9,575 nucleotides of DNA from Chloroflexales bacterium (GCA_013336035.1 JAAXUL010000240.1:1-9575); one strand, 5' to 3'. Shown: positions 1 to 6,439, counted from the first letter of the stretch. Notes: generated by a model from the sequence alone, not told the origin. Made by a program: numbers and translations.

Positions 1-589
1 CCCAACGGTGCCGCCGATCTCGATCCTCGACGCCGACTTCGACCGGGCCGTGGAGGCCCACGCCTCCGACCGGGCGAAGGCCTCGGAGATGGAGCACGCC
101 GCCCGCTACCACATCGACGCCTACTTCCAGGAGGACCCGGCGCGCTACCGCTCGCTGAGCGAGCGCCTGGAGGCGATCCTCCAGCGGTTCGAGGACAACT
201 GGGCCGAGCTGGTGACCGCCCTGCAGGAGTACACGCGCGACTACCGGGCCGCCCACGCCGAGGATGAGCAAGACCCTGACCGGCAGCTCGAGGCGAAGTT
301 TCTGCGCCTGCTTCTGGAGGAGCAGGGGGCGGCAGGGGGTGCTCCCGCCCTGGACCAGGCGGAGCTGGCGCGGCGCACTATCGACCTGGTCGCCCATCTG
401 CGCCGCGAGGTACGAGTTGTGGACTTCTGGCGCAACACACACGCCCAGGGGCGGCTGCGGAGCTGGGTGGTCACCTTCCTTGACGACCACGATCTCATCC
501 CCTTCGAGCGCCAGCAGCTGGTGGCCGACCGGGTGATGGAGCTGGCACGGCACCAGCACGCCCGCCTGGCGGGGATGGCCGATGGCTGA
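1..589 (+). CDS. hsdR: Type I restriction enzyme R subunit, C-terminal part (5' end outside window)
   Basis: This is the last ~195 codons of a type I restriction endonuclease motor/nuclease subunit. The frame is open to the window edge, with no stop before the GTG at position 8 and in-frame Pro-Thr codons ahead of it, so the gene starts upstream and GTG 8 is not its real start. HsdR translocates DNA by ATP hydrolysis and cleaves unmodified DNA in complex with HsdM and HsdS; the nuclease and helicase domains are not in view. What is visible is the helical C-terminal region of one HsdR subfamily: an Ile-Ser-Ile-Leu-Asp-Ala-Asp-Phe start, then a DP-x-x-Y-x-x-LSERLEAIL segment and a charged amphipathic helix with Asn-Trp-x-Glu-Leu. 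This region is known to contact the methyltransferase core. The stop overlaps the next start (ATGGCTGA), a coupling typical of this restriction-linked metallopeptidase. The family is clear from sequence style; the assignment was not tested by a search. Confidence 0.8.
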   Translation, partial: PTVPPISILDADFDRAVEAHASDRAKASEMEHAARYHIDAYFQEDPARYRSLSERLEAILQRFEDNWAELVTALQEYTRDYRAAHAEDEQDPDRQLEAKFLRLLLEEQGAAGGAPALDQAELARRTIDLVAHLRREVRVVDFWRNTHAQGRLRSWVVTFLDDHDLIPFERQQLVADRVMELARHQHARLAGMADG

Positions 590-1343
590 GACCCTGACTG
601 TTGACGATCTGACCTTCACGGTCACGCGGAGCCCGCGCCGGGCCAGCATTGGCATCACCGTGGAGCGTGACGGGAGTCTGCGCGTCACGGCACCCGAGAA
701 CTGCCCGCCCGACGTGCTGGAGCAGGCAGTCCGTGCGAAGCAGTTCTGGGTCTACACCAAGCTGGCCCAGAAGCAGATCCTCAGCCACCCCCCGGTCTCA
801 CGGTCCTTTGTGGACGGCGAGGGTTTTCCGTACCTCGGGCGGAGCTACCGCCTCCGGCTCATCGACCCGTCCGCGCCGAAAAGCGGTGAGCTTGTCCCGC
901 CGCTACGGCTCACCCAGGGGCGCTTCCTGCTGCGGCGCGACGCGCGAGCGCGGGCGCGCGAGTACTTCGTGGACTGGTACGGCGCCCATGCACGACTCTG
1001 GATCGCGGGGCGCCTCCCGCATCTCGCCGAGCGGATTGGCGCTACGCCTCGGGGACTGGCGATCCGCGACCTGGGCTACCGCTGGGGCTCGTGTGGGAGT
1101 GGCGGCGGGCTAAACTTTCACTGGCGTTGTATCTTGCTGCCGCCACGCATTGTGGACTACCTGATCGTCCACGAGCTCGTCCACCTCATCGAGCCCCACC
1201 ACAACACGACCTTCTGGCAACGCGTCCTTCGCGTGCTGCCCGACTACGAGGAGCGCCGCCGCTGGCTCGCCGAGGAGGGCGGGCGCTTCGACCTGGGCGA
1301 GACAGCAAAGGCGCTCGGGTCATCGGACAACGTGACGAGCTGA
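582..1343 (+). CDS. YgjP/DUF45-family (M48-like) zinc metallopeptidase linked to the type I R-M genes
   Basis: A 253-aa predicted cytoplasmic metallopeptidase of the YgjP/DUF45 (SprT-like zincin) family. Diagnostic motifs are visible: Tyr-Arg-Trp-Gly-Ser-Cys at residues 166-171, then HELVH at 197-201 (two zinc-binding His and the catalytic Glu), and His207 before Phe-Trp as the likely third ligand, matching the family pattern HExxH-x5-H-x4-FW. The N-terminal ~130 residues carry the beta-rich part usual in this family, and length is normal. There is no signal peptide or membrane segment. The ATG lies inside the last codons of hsdR (8-nt overlap), which implies translational coupling. Such genes frequently sit directly behind hsdR in type I restriction operons. 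Their substrate is not established; proteolytic control of the restriction complex is a guess. The active site looks intact. Confidence 0.88.
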   Translation: MAETLTVDDLTFTVTRSPRRASIGITVERDGSLRVTAPENCPPDVLEQAVRAKQFWVYTKLAQKQILSHPPVSRSFVDGEGFPYLGRSYRLRLIDPSAPKSGELVPPLRLTQGRFLLRRDARARAREYFVDWYGAHARLWIAGRLPHLAERIGATPRGLAIRDLGYRWGSCGSGGGLNFHWRCILLPPRIVDYLIVHELVHLIEPHHNTTFWQRVLRVLPDYEERRRWLAEEGGRFDLGETAKALGSSDNVTS

Positions 1344-1358
1344 GATCACCATAATGCC

Positions 1359-1364
1359 AAGGAG
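1359..1364 (+). promoter_or_regulatory. Ribosome binding site of the KTSC gene
   Basis: AAGGAG lies 6 nt before the ATG at 1371, a near-perfect Shine-Dalgarno match in the 27-nt gap after the metallopeptidase stop. It fixes the start and suggests strong translation of the small protein from the same transcript. Confidence 0.75.
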
Positions 1365-1370
1365 AGCCCA

Positions 1371-1586
1371 ATGAACCACACCGCTGTCATCTCGTCCAAC
1401 CTTGCCTCTGTGGGGTACGATCCGGCCCGGCAGATCCTCGAAGTGGCGTTTCGCAACGGCTCGGTCTACCAGTATCTGAGCGTGCCGAGCCATATTTACG
1501 AGGGGCTGATGCAAGCCGGGTCGCATGGGCACTACCTCGACAGCTTCGTGAAGAAGGCGGGGTATGCTTACCGGCGAGTGCGCTAG
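1371..1586 (+). CDS. KTSC-domain small protein
   Basis: A 71-aa protein that consists almost entirely of a KTSC domain. The family pattern is visible: Ser-Ser-Asn-x-x-x-Val-Gly-Tyr-Asp near residues 8-17, a Leu-Glu-Val-x-Phe-x-x-Gly-Ser-Val-Tyr-x-Tyr beta segment at 23-35, Val-Pro at 38-39, and a C-terminal Phe-Val-Lys-Lys-x-Gly-Tyr-x-Tyr-Arg-Arg-Val. The domain is named after the C-terminal motif of a lysyl-tRNA synthetase and is also found as stand-alone proteins, often in accessory DNA. Its biochemical role is unknown; nucleic acid binding has been proposed on structural grounds. The start is fixed by a strong ribosome binding site. It follows the metallopeptidase gene by 27 nt on the same strand, so it is probably the last gene of the hsd operon, with hairpins directly after its stop. 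There is no sign of damage. Confidence 0.85.
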   Translation: MNHTAVISSNLASVGYDPARQILEVAFRNGSVYQYLSVPSHIYEGLMQAGSHGHYLDSFVKKAGYAYRRVR

Positions 1587-1589
1587 TAT

Positions 1590-1605
1590 GGCCCTGTCTA
1601 GGGCC
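1590..1605 (+). terminator. Short hairpin just after the KTSC gene
   Basis: A perfect inverted repeat GGCCCT-GTCT-AGGGCC starts 4 nt after the KTSC stop codon. It has no T-run behind it (AACGTGCT follows), so it may be a weak terminator or an mRNA 3'-end stabiliser rather than a classical intrinsic terminator. Confidence 0.35.
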
Positions 1606-1655
1606 AACGTGCTAAAGCGGGAATAGGGGCGCCAAATCAAAAAGCTAAATTGCAC

Positions 1656-1682
1656 AGCCTCGCGCCCTGTAGAGAGGCTTTT
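1656..1682 (+). terminator. Candidate intrinsic terminator of the hsdR-YgjP-KTSC operon
   Basis: AGCCTC (1656-1661) and GAGGCT (1674-1679) form a perfect 6-bp stem around a 12-nt loop, followed by a short T-tract (TTT plus the T that ends the stem). It is placed 70 nt after the KTSC stop and before the ThiF remnant, where the operon would be expected to end. The long loop and short T-run keep confidence moderate. Confidence 0.4.
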
Positions 1683-1748
1683 AGTAGAATCGGAACGGGA
1701 AATACGAATAAATGAAATCGTGTTGGTGCTTTATGGCGGGGGTGGGCC

Positions 1749-2276
1749 GTGCTGAACGCGCTCGCGCTGCGCTACCTCATCCCGCTGATCGACCTGGGCG
1801 TCAAGATCACCGCCGACGCCGGCGGTATCCGCCAGGTGCTTGGGCGCGTCACGGTGGCGCTGCCTGGTGGCCCCTGCCTCGCATGCCTCGGGCGCATCGA
1901 CCCAGCGAAGGTGCGTGAGGAGAGCCTCCCAGCTGCGGAGCGTGATCGGCTCCGCGCCCAGGGCTACGTCGAGGACCTCGATGCGCCCGACCCCGCGGTG
2001 ATCACCTTCACCACGGCCACGTCCGCCGCCGCAGTGAGCGAGCTACTGCACCGGCTGACGGGCTTTATGGGCGATGAGCCGTCGCCAGTCGAGCAGCTGC
2101 TGGCCTTCGCGGAGCGCCGGCCGGTCACCGCCCCGCGTGTGCCGGCCCTCGGCTGCCAGTGCCAGCGCCCATCGGTGTGGGGCAGTGGCGACACGCGGCT
2201 CTTTCTGGAGATGACGTGGCCGGATGAGACGGCGCCGGCCGGATCGCCGCCATTGGGGCTTGGACGTCGCAGCTGA
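1749..2276 (+). pseudogene. ThiF/E1-like adenylyltransferase, C-terminal remnant
   Basis: This 175-codon frame matches the C-terminal half of ThiF/HesA/MoeB (E1-like) enzymes, which adenylate the C-terminus of ubiquitin-like or sulfur-carrier proteins. Visible hallmarks are Leu-Asn-x-Leu-Ala-x-x-Tyr-Leu-Ile-Pro-Leu-Ile-Asp-Leu-Gly (residues 2-17), Gly-Gly-Pro-Cys-Leu-Ala-Cys at about 40-46, an Arg-x-Gln-Gly-Tyr spacer, a stretch resembling the Thr-x-x-Ala-Ser-x-x-Ala-Val crossover helix region, and a late Cys-x-Cys pair. The two cysteine pairs probably form the structural zinc site. The N-terminal Rossmann part (GxGGxG, ATP-binding Asp/Arg, roughly 150-200 residues) is absent: the frame opens only at 1716, after an in-frame TGA at 1713. 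GTG 1749 starts inside a conserved helix and has no good ribosome binding site. It is therefore most likely a decayed gene. It resembles E1s of bacterial E1/E2/JAB conflict operons more than biosynthetic ThiF, but this cannot be proved here. Confidence 0.65.
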
Positions 2277-2320
2277 GTGTGAGGACTGGTGATCTCTGGG
2301 CATGTAAGCTTAGCCGAAGA

Positions 2321-2325
2321 AAGGA
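2321..2325 (+). promoter_or_regulatory. Ribosome binding site deciding the start of the DUF3892-like gene
   Basis: AAGGA lies 8 nt upstream of ATG 2334. The frame is open from an upstream GTG at 2289, but that codon has no comparable site and the 15 extra residues look non-conserved, so ATG 2334 is preferred. Confidence 0.6.
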
Positions 2326-2333
2326 ACACGATC

Positions 2334-2543
2334 ATGGGCCGCAAGGTATCGGTGACCAGGCAGAGTGATACGGACCGCAACACGGGTTTCAAGGTCAACA
2401 CGACCGGCGAACGGCTCTCCCGAGCCGAGTTCGTGCGGGCGATCGAGCAGGGCAGGTTCCCGGACTACCACGTGCGCGTGATCAACGGCGTGAAGACGCC
2501 GGTGTCTAACCCGGACAGCTCGGAGACGAACAATCTGGGCTGA
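2334..2543 (+). CDS. DUF3892-like small protein
   Basis: A 69-aa soluble protein with no transmembrane segment. It reads as a compact family: an N-terminal Arg-Lys-Val-Ser-Val-Thr-Arg strand, a polar Gly-Phe-x-x-Asn-x-x-Gly-Glu turn, a Ser-Arg-Ala-Glu-Phe-Val-Arg-x-Ile-Glu-x-Gly helix (residues 29-40), and a highly regular C-terminus containing Tyr-His-Val-Arg-Val-Ile-Asn-Gly-Val-x-Thr-Pro and Asn-Asn-Leu-Gly. The helix with Ile-Glu-x-Gly and the Asn-Asn-Leu ending recall DUF3892 proteins, whose function is unknown; this assignment rests on memory of the family, not on a search. The start at ATG 2334 is supported by AAGGA 8 nt upstream. It follows the ThiF remnant by 57 nt on the same strand, so it may be a surviving passenger of that older operon. 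No truncation is visible. Confidence 0.6.
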   Translation: MGRKVSVTRQSDTDRNTGFKVNTTGERLSRAEFVRAIEQGRFPDYHVRVINGVKTPVSNPDSSETNNLG

Positions 2544-2601
2544 CGCGATCCGTGGGCAGCCTCTGGCACGGAGAACCCGCGCATGCCGCCCTTAGCCAGC
2601 C

Positions 2602-2628
2602 TGGCGCCGCAACGTAATGACGGCGCCA
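2602..2628 (+). terminator. GC-rich hairpin before the NACHT gene
   Basis: TGGCGCCG (2602-2609) and CGGCGCCA (2621-2628) form a perfect 8-bp stem with an 11-nt loop, followed by the T-containing but interrupted stretch CATCGTTTGTTA. It sits in the 139-nt gap between the DUF3892-like gene and the NACHT gene. It may terminate the upstream transcript or act as a leader hairpin for the NACHT mRNA. The rest of the gap shows no convincing promoter. Confidence 0.4.
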
Positions 2629-2682
2629 CATCGTTTGTTACGATAGTGACACTGCTGCCGATCTGAACGACCGCCACATCCC

Positions 2683-4923
2683 GTGAGACTATCCCGCGAT
2701 GACATTGAAGCGGCGCTTCAGGCCGCGCTTCCTGCCCCGTACCGGGCGCGTGCGGGCGAGCTCGCGAACCTGATTGTGGCCTCCTGCACTACGGGCAATA
2801 ACCCTGCCCCAGTCGAGCCGGGCGTCGCGCTCGCCCTCAGGGCCCTCCATGGCGAGCACCTCATTGCTGGGAGAGCGGTAGTTAGCTTTGCTGGCGCCCA
2901 GACCGGCGACATCACCATTGAGAACGCCGCTGGCGGGGATGTGATCCGTACGACCGTCCATCTCACCCTGCCACCGTCGCAACTTACGCCGCACACACAG
3001 CTTCAGCGCCGCATGCTGATCGAGCGCGTGCGGCTCACGTGCGTCACCGAGAACCTCGCACACCTCCAGGAAGTCGCGGAGCGCATCGACGTCACGCTCG
3101 CCTGGGAGCCTACGGCGCTGCCGCCTACAGCCCAGCGTGTAGCCCCAGGCACAGCCGGGGTGCCGCCCGCGTTGCAAGCAGGGGCGCGTATCTCGGAGGT
3201 CTTCGCCGCCGCAAGCCGCTCACTCCTCATCCTGGGCGCCCCTGGAGCGGGTAAATCCACCTTGCTCCTCGAGCTCTGCCGGGATCTGCTCGCACGGGCT
3301 GAGCACGACGAGGTCGAGCCCATCCCGGTGATCCTCAACCTCGCCTCATGGGCCGTCGATCGCCTCTCCCTCGACGAGTGGATGGTCAATATGCTCACGG
3401 CACGGCCATACCTGCTGCCCAACGAGGTCGCGAGAGCCCTGGTGTCCGATGGCAACCTCTCCCTCCTCCTTGACGGGCTCGATGAGGTCGACGTGCCGTA
3501 CCGCGAGATGTGCGTCGCCGCGATCAACGCCTACCTCAGCAGGCACTTTGTGGCCGTCGCCCTGACGACGCGCGATGGCGACTACGCGGCGCTTGTGGTC
3601 AGGCCGAGCCTCCGACGGGCCGTGCTGGTGAAGCCTCTCGATAATGCCCAGATCGCGTGGGCCCTACGGGGCCAGGGTGCCGCCGGCGCCGTGCTCTTAG
3701 CGGCGGCCATGGACGATGAGGTCCTGCGCGATCTGCTGCGTACGCCGCTGACGCTCCGCCTTGCCACGCAGGCCCAGGTCGGCCAGGAGCTGCTCAGCCA
3801 CGAGACCTGGACGGTGCGCAGCCTGCTCAACGCCTACATTGAGGAGATGTTCCAATACCGCCGCGCAGCCGACCCGCGAGAGCGCCTACAGGCATTGCGG
3901 CGGCTCCGCTGGGTCGCCAGACGCCTTCAGGAGGGCCGCCAGAGCGTCTTCTACCTTGAGCACCTCCAGTCGACGCATCTGACGAAGGGGTTCGGAGTAG
4001 CGGTCTACAAGGGCACGTTTCTCGCTTTGCGAGTAGCCCTGCTTATCATCGCGCCTGTCCTGGCCATCCTAGGCGTCTTTGGGCTTGGGCTGCTTCTGCT
4101 CTACCTCTTTGCGCCCACCTTCCAGGTTACGCCGGCTATTGTAGCCGCGATAGTGGTCGCCTGCGTCCTCGTGATCCTCTACGGCGTCCTCATCGCCTTC
4201 ATGCTCGGCACGTCGCACGACGAGCCTATTCGGGCGGTTGTAGGGTTCCGCTGGTCGCCCCCCGCCATGTGGAGTGCTCTGCGTGACGACGTGCAGAAGC
4301 TTGCTCAACTTCGGCAGCCACGGATAGGCATCACGATCAGCATCGCGCTGGTAACGCTTGTCTCCTGCGGCCTCCTGATGGGCCCGGCCACGTTGTATTC
4401 CCTGTTGACCGGCCTGGCAGGGCTCGTGGTCGGTATACCCATCGCACTCTTGGCCAGGGCCGCCCTGCAGGGCGTGATCAATAGCGACGTGTCTCGGCTC
4501 AAGCGCCCCAACCAGGGGATGGCTACCTCGATCCACATCGGGCTCCTCGTTTGGAGCGGCGTTGCCGCTCTGTCGTTTCTAGTTAGTGCTGCCGCTGTGC
4601 TCACCACCCCAGCCCCGCAACGCCCTGGTGATGTTGGCGCTAACATCCTTCTGGTCGCTGCGGTAAGCGTCTGGCTCGGCATCCTCCCAGCCCTCGCCTT
4701 TGGCTGGCTCGCAGCGATGAGACACCAGGCGGTGCGGCTGGCTCTCTGGCTCAGTGGCGTACTCCCTTATCGTCTGGAGGCGTTTCTTGGGGCGTGCGCT
4801 GATCGCGCCCTACTCCGCCGGGCCGGCGGCGGCTATGCCTTCATCCACGGCCTGCTTCAGGAGCACATCGCAGAGCTGCACGACGCCGACATTGCCCGTC
4901 TCGCCGGCAAGGCCGAAGGATAA
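2683..4923 (+). CDS. NACHT-domain (STAND) ATPase with membrane-spanning C-terminal half
   Basis: A 746-aa signal-transduction ATPase of the NACHT class. In order: an N-terminal region (1-~165) of unknown fold containing Ser-Phe-x-Gly-x-Gln-x-Gly-Asp-Ile-x-Ile followed by Ala-Gly-Gly-Asp-Val (68-87); the NACHT core with Walker A GAPGAGKST (185-193), Walker B LLLDGLDEVD (261-270) and a Thr-Thr-Arg sensor region near 295-297; a winged-helix-like segment (~310-435); then about six hydrophobic segments (near 447-477, 483-508, 547-570, 571-593, 616-640, 652-678); and a final Gly-Gly-Gly-Tyr-x-Phe-Ile-His-x-Leu-Leu-x-Glu-His motif (715-728) common at the end of this membrane NACHT group. The family switches on NTP binding and several members act in phage defence or cell-death signalling. 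Start GTG 2683 is the only usual start after the in-frame stop at 2647. The stop lies 3 nt before the hydrolase ATG. Both nucleotide-binding motifs look intact. The trigger is unknown. Confidence 0.88.
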   Translation: MRLSRDDIEAALQAALPAPYRARAGELANLIVASCTTGNNPAPVEPGVALALRALHGEHLIAGRAVVSFAGAQTGDITIENAAGGDVIRTTVHLTLPPSQLTPHTQLQRRMLIERVRLTCVTENLAHLQEVAERIDVTLAWEPTALPPTAQRVAPGTAGVPPALQAGARISEVFAAASRSLLILGAPGAGKSTLLLELCRDLLARAEHDEVEPIPVILNLASWAVDRLSLDEWMVNMLTARPYLLPNEVARALVSDGNLSLLLDGLDEVDVPYREMCVAAINAYLSRHFVAVALTTRDGDYAALVVRPSLRRAVLVKPLDNAQIAWALRGQGAAGAVLLAAAMDDEVLRDLLRTPLTLRLATQAQVGQELLSHETWTVRSLLNAYIEEMFQYRRAADPRERLQALRRLRWVARRLQEGRQSVFYLEHLQSTHLTKGFGVAVYKGTFLALRVALLIIAPVLAILGVFGLGLLLLYLFAPTFQVTPAIVAAIVVACVLVILYGVLIAFMLGTSHDEPIRAVVGFRWSPPAMWSALRDDVQKLAQLRQPRIGITISIALVTLVSCGLLMGPATLYSLLTGLAGLVVGIPIALLARAALQGVINSDVSRLKRPNQGMATSIHIGLLVWSGVAALSFLVSAAAVLTTPAPQRPGDVGANILLVAAVSVWLGILPALAFGWLAAMRHQAVRLALWLSGVLPYRLEAFLGACADRALLRRAGGGYAFIHGLLQEHIAELHDADIARLAGKAEG

Positions 4924-4926
4924 GCG

Positions 4927-5026
4927 ATGTCTGACACGCGAGCACTTCTACTCCTCCTTCACCCCGCCGCGACTCTGAGCGGCGTGTGGGCCCCGCTTCG
5001 CCGCTCGTGGGGCGAGCGATGGGCAC
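4927..5026 (+). pseudogene. N-terminal segment of the frameshifted alpha/beta hydrolase
   Basis: ATG 4927 follows the NACHT stop by 3 nt and has AAGGA (4916-4920) at the end of the NACHT gene as a ribosome binding site, so it is the natural start of the hydrolase. The first ~30 codons read as an alpha/beta hydrolase N-terminus: a hydrophobic strand, then Leu-His-Pro-Ala-Ala-Thr-Leu-Ser-Gly-Val-Trp, which occupies the oxyanion-hole position usually held by His-Gly. After Ser-Trp-Gly-Glu the frame stops making sense (an arginine-rich run), while the next frame begins Asp-Gly-His-Val-Leu-Thr-Pro-Asp-Leu, as expected for this fold. The break is therefore within about 5011-5020, by one extra or two missing bases. 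Confidence 0.7.
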
Positions 5027-5668
5027 GTGCTCACCCCCGACCTGCTGCCCGACGGCTCGCCGGCGACACAGCTCTCGCGCTGGGCCGACGCCGCGGCTGC
5101 GCAGATCGTCGCCGCCGGCGGCCCGACCCACGTGGTCGGCGCCTCGCTCGGCGCCAGCGTCGCTCTGCGCCTCGCCCTCGATCACCCGGCGCTGGTCGCC
5201 TCGCTTGTGCTCGACTCGGCGCAGCTTGGCGGCCCGCCACCCCCGGCAGCACTCCGCCGCCTTGGTCGCCTCGTCGGCGCTGTGGTCGGGCGGCTCCCGG
5301 CGGGTCTCGTCGCCGCGGCCCTGATGACCCAGTTCCCGGCGTACCAGGGCGAGGATCGCGCGGTCGTGCGCGCCGACATCCTACGGCTCGGTACCCCCGG
5401 CATCATCGGCCACCTGCGCGCCCAGCTCGCTCACGACGTGCGGGCTGAGGCGGCGAGCATCACAGCACCTACGCTGCTCCTCGCCGGCGAACGCGACCCG
5501 CTCACGCGCTCGGGGGCACACCGGGCACTCCAGGCCGCGCTTCCTCAGGCGCGGCTCGTGGAGGTGCCGGGAGCTGGGCATGTCACCTTCCTATCGCATC
5601 CTGAGGCGATCCTTCGCGAGCTGTCGTCGTGGGTCAGCCAGCACCTGGTGCGGTTTGTTGATCTGTAA
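5027..5668 (+). CDS. Alpha/beta hydrolase, main body (gene split by a frameshift)
   Basis: 213 codons from GTG 5027 hold most of an alpha/beta hydrolase. The nucleophile elbow Gly-Ala-Ser-Leu-Gly has Ser40, the acid is Asp157 in Leu-Ala-Gly-Glu-Arg-Asp-Pro-Leu, and the base is His185 in Gly-Ala-Gly-His-Val, so the catalytic triad is complete. A variable cap segment lies between about residues 65 and 140. The fold acts on esters, amides or related bonds; the substrate cannot be told. GTG 5027 is a poor start: it has no good ribosome binding site and lacks the first strand and oxyanion loop, which are encoded in the other frame from 4927. Joined, the protein would be about 246 aa, a normal length. 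The arrangement suggests it was translated directly after the NACHT ATPase and works with it. A sequencing or assembly indel is possible, since the rest shows no decay. Confidence 0.75.
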   Translation: MLTPDLLPDGSPATQLSRWADAAAAQIVAAGGPTHVVGASLGASVALRLALDHPALVASLVLDSAQLGGPPPPAALRRLGRLVGAVVGRLPAGLVAAALMTQFPAYQGEDRAVVRADILRLGTPGIIGHLRAQLAHDVRAEAASITAPTLLLAGERDPLTRSGAHRALQAALPQARLVEVPGAGHVTFLSHPEAILRELSSWVSQHLVRFVDL

Positions 5669-5702
5669 TACAGTATTGCTGTAATAAAGTACTACAGCTG
5701 TA
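5663..5702. promoter_or_regulatory. Cluster of CTGTA/TACAG palindromes (operator-like)
   Basis: Five half-sites lie within 40 bp: CTGTA 5663-5667, TACAG 5669-5673, CTGTA 5679-5683, TACAG 5693-5697 and CTGTA 5698-5702. They pair as CTGTA-A-TACAG, TACAG-N5-CTGTA and the perfect palindrome TACAGCTGTA. The stretch is AT-rich in a GC-rich setting and overlaps the hydrolase stop codon. TACA-N2-TGTA resembles BlaI/MecI-type operators, but no such regulator or divergent promoter is visible. It lies between convergent genes, so it could also be a small repeat element. Confidence 0.35.
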
Positions 5703-5775
5703 CCGCTATTGTTTGCCCATTGCACAACGAGGGGGTGAGTTGACGAGGTGCCGCTCCCTCTGGACGTCTGTCCTG

Positions 5776-6294
5776 TTAGAGCTGGCGCCGGCGCGTCCAT
5801 GAAATCGCGCCCTCCAGCAGCTCGTCGGCCCAGGCCTCGGCGTCGAAGTGCTCGTTCGGGCCAATGTCGAGGGCTGCGCGGATGCGCTTCTCCAGATAGG
5901 CTCGCAGTCGCTCATAGTCTGAGTCGGCGCCTGCAGGGTGGACCATGACGAGCTTCGCCAGAGCGTCGGCGAGGAGCATGTGCCTGTGTGGCGTTGGAGC
6001 ACGCCGTGGCCGTGGTGGACCGGGGTCGAGCTGGACGGGCCCGCTGACCTCGCTGGTGTCGGGGTCCTCGACGTAGTACCCATGCTCTTCCGCCTCCCGG
6101 ATCGCGGCGCGGACGCGGGCGCGCTCCTCCTCCGTCGGTAGCGGCGCGATCTCGTTGATCAGCCAGGGCGGCGTGCCGAGCCGGTCGGCGATCCGGCGTG
6201 TGGCCGCGGCCGAGAGATGGTGGTCACCGGCGACGAGCCGCAGGTAGTCGTCCTCGGTGATGTCGAGGAACGCGGCGAAGTGAGCCAGGCGCAT
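5776..6294 (-). pseudogene. Helix-turn-helix (XRE-like) regulator, probably 5'-truncated by the IS
   Basis: The C-terminal 172 codons of a putative DNA-binding protein. The first ~50 residues look like helices 2-5 of a Cro/CI-type domain: Ala-His-Phe-Ala-Ala-Phe-Leu-Asp-Ile, Asp-Asp-Tyr-Leu-Arg-Leu-Val-Ala-Gly-Asp, then Arg-Arg-Ile-Ala-Asp-Arg-Leu-Gly and Trp-Leu-Ile-Asn-Glu. The remainder is acidic and helical with a proline-rich linker (~90-103), and no family is recognised for it. The frame stays open upstream to about 6426 (Pro-Leu-Glu-Arg-Tyr-Arg-Leu-His-His-Gly precedes Met), which supplies helix 1, but that extension has no ATG, GTG or TTG, and ATG 6294 has no ribosome binding site. 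The true start was probably lost when the IS1182 element inserted just upstream. Translation from ATG 6294 or a rare CTG would give an incomplete domain. The natural target is unknown. Confidence 0.55.
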
Positions 6295-6439
6295 GCCGTG
6301 GTGGAGCCGGTAGCGCTCCAGCGGCTGGTTCGTCTCGAAGGGCAGGTCGGCGTAGGGGTCTGATGCTCGCCGGGCGGCGGAAACGGTCGTTTGCGCCCAG
6401 ACGAGATACTGTTGGCGAACCCACCTCTAGGAAGCCCGC

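Noticed and set aside
1712..1918. 68-codon open frame starting at an ATG before the ThiF remnant
   Set aside because: It is a different frame from the ThiF-like protein, is rich in Arg and Ala from GC-rich out-of-frame reading, and has no family features.
2635..2663. TTGTTA plus downstream AT-containing bases as a promoter for the NACHT gene
   Set aside because: No acceptable -10 element lies at the right spacing.
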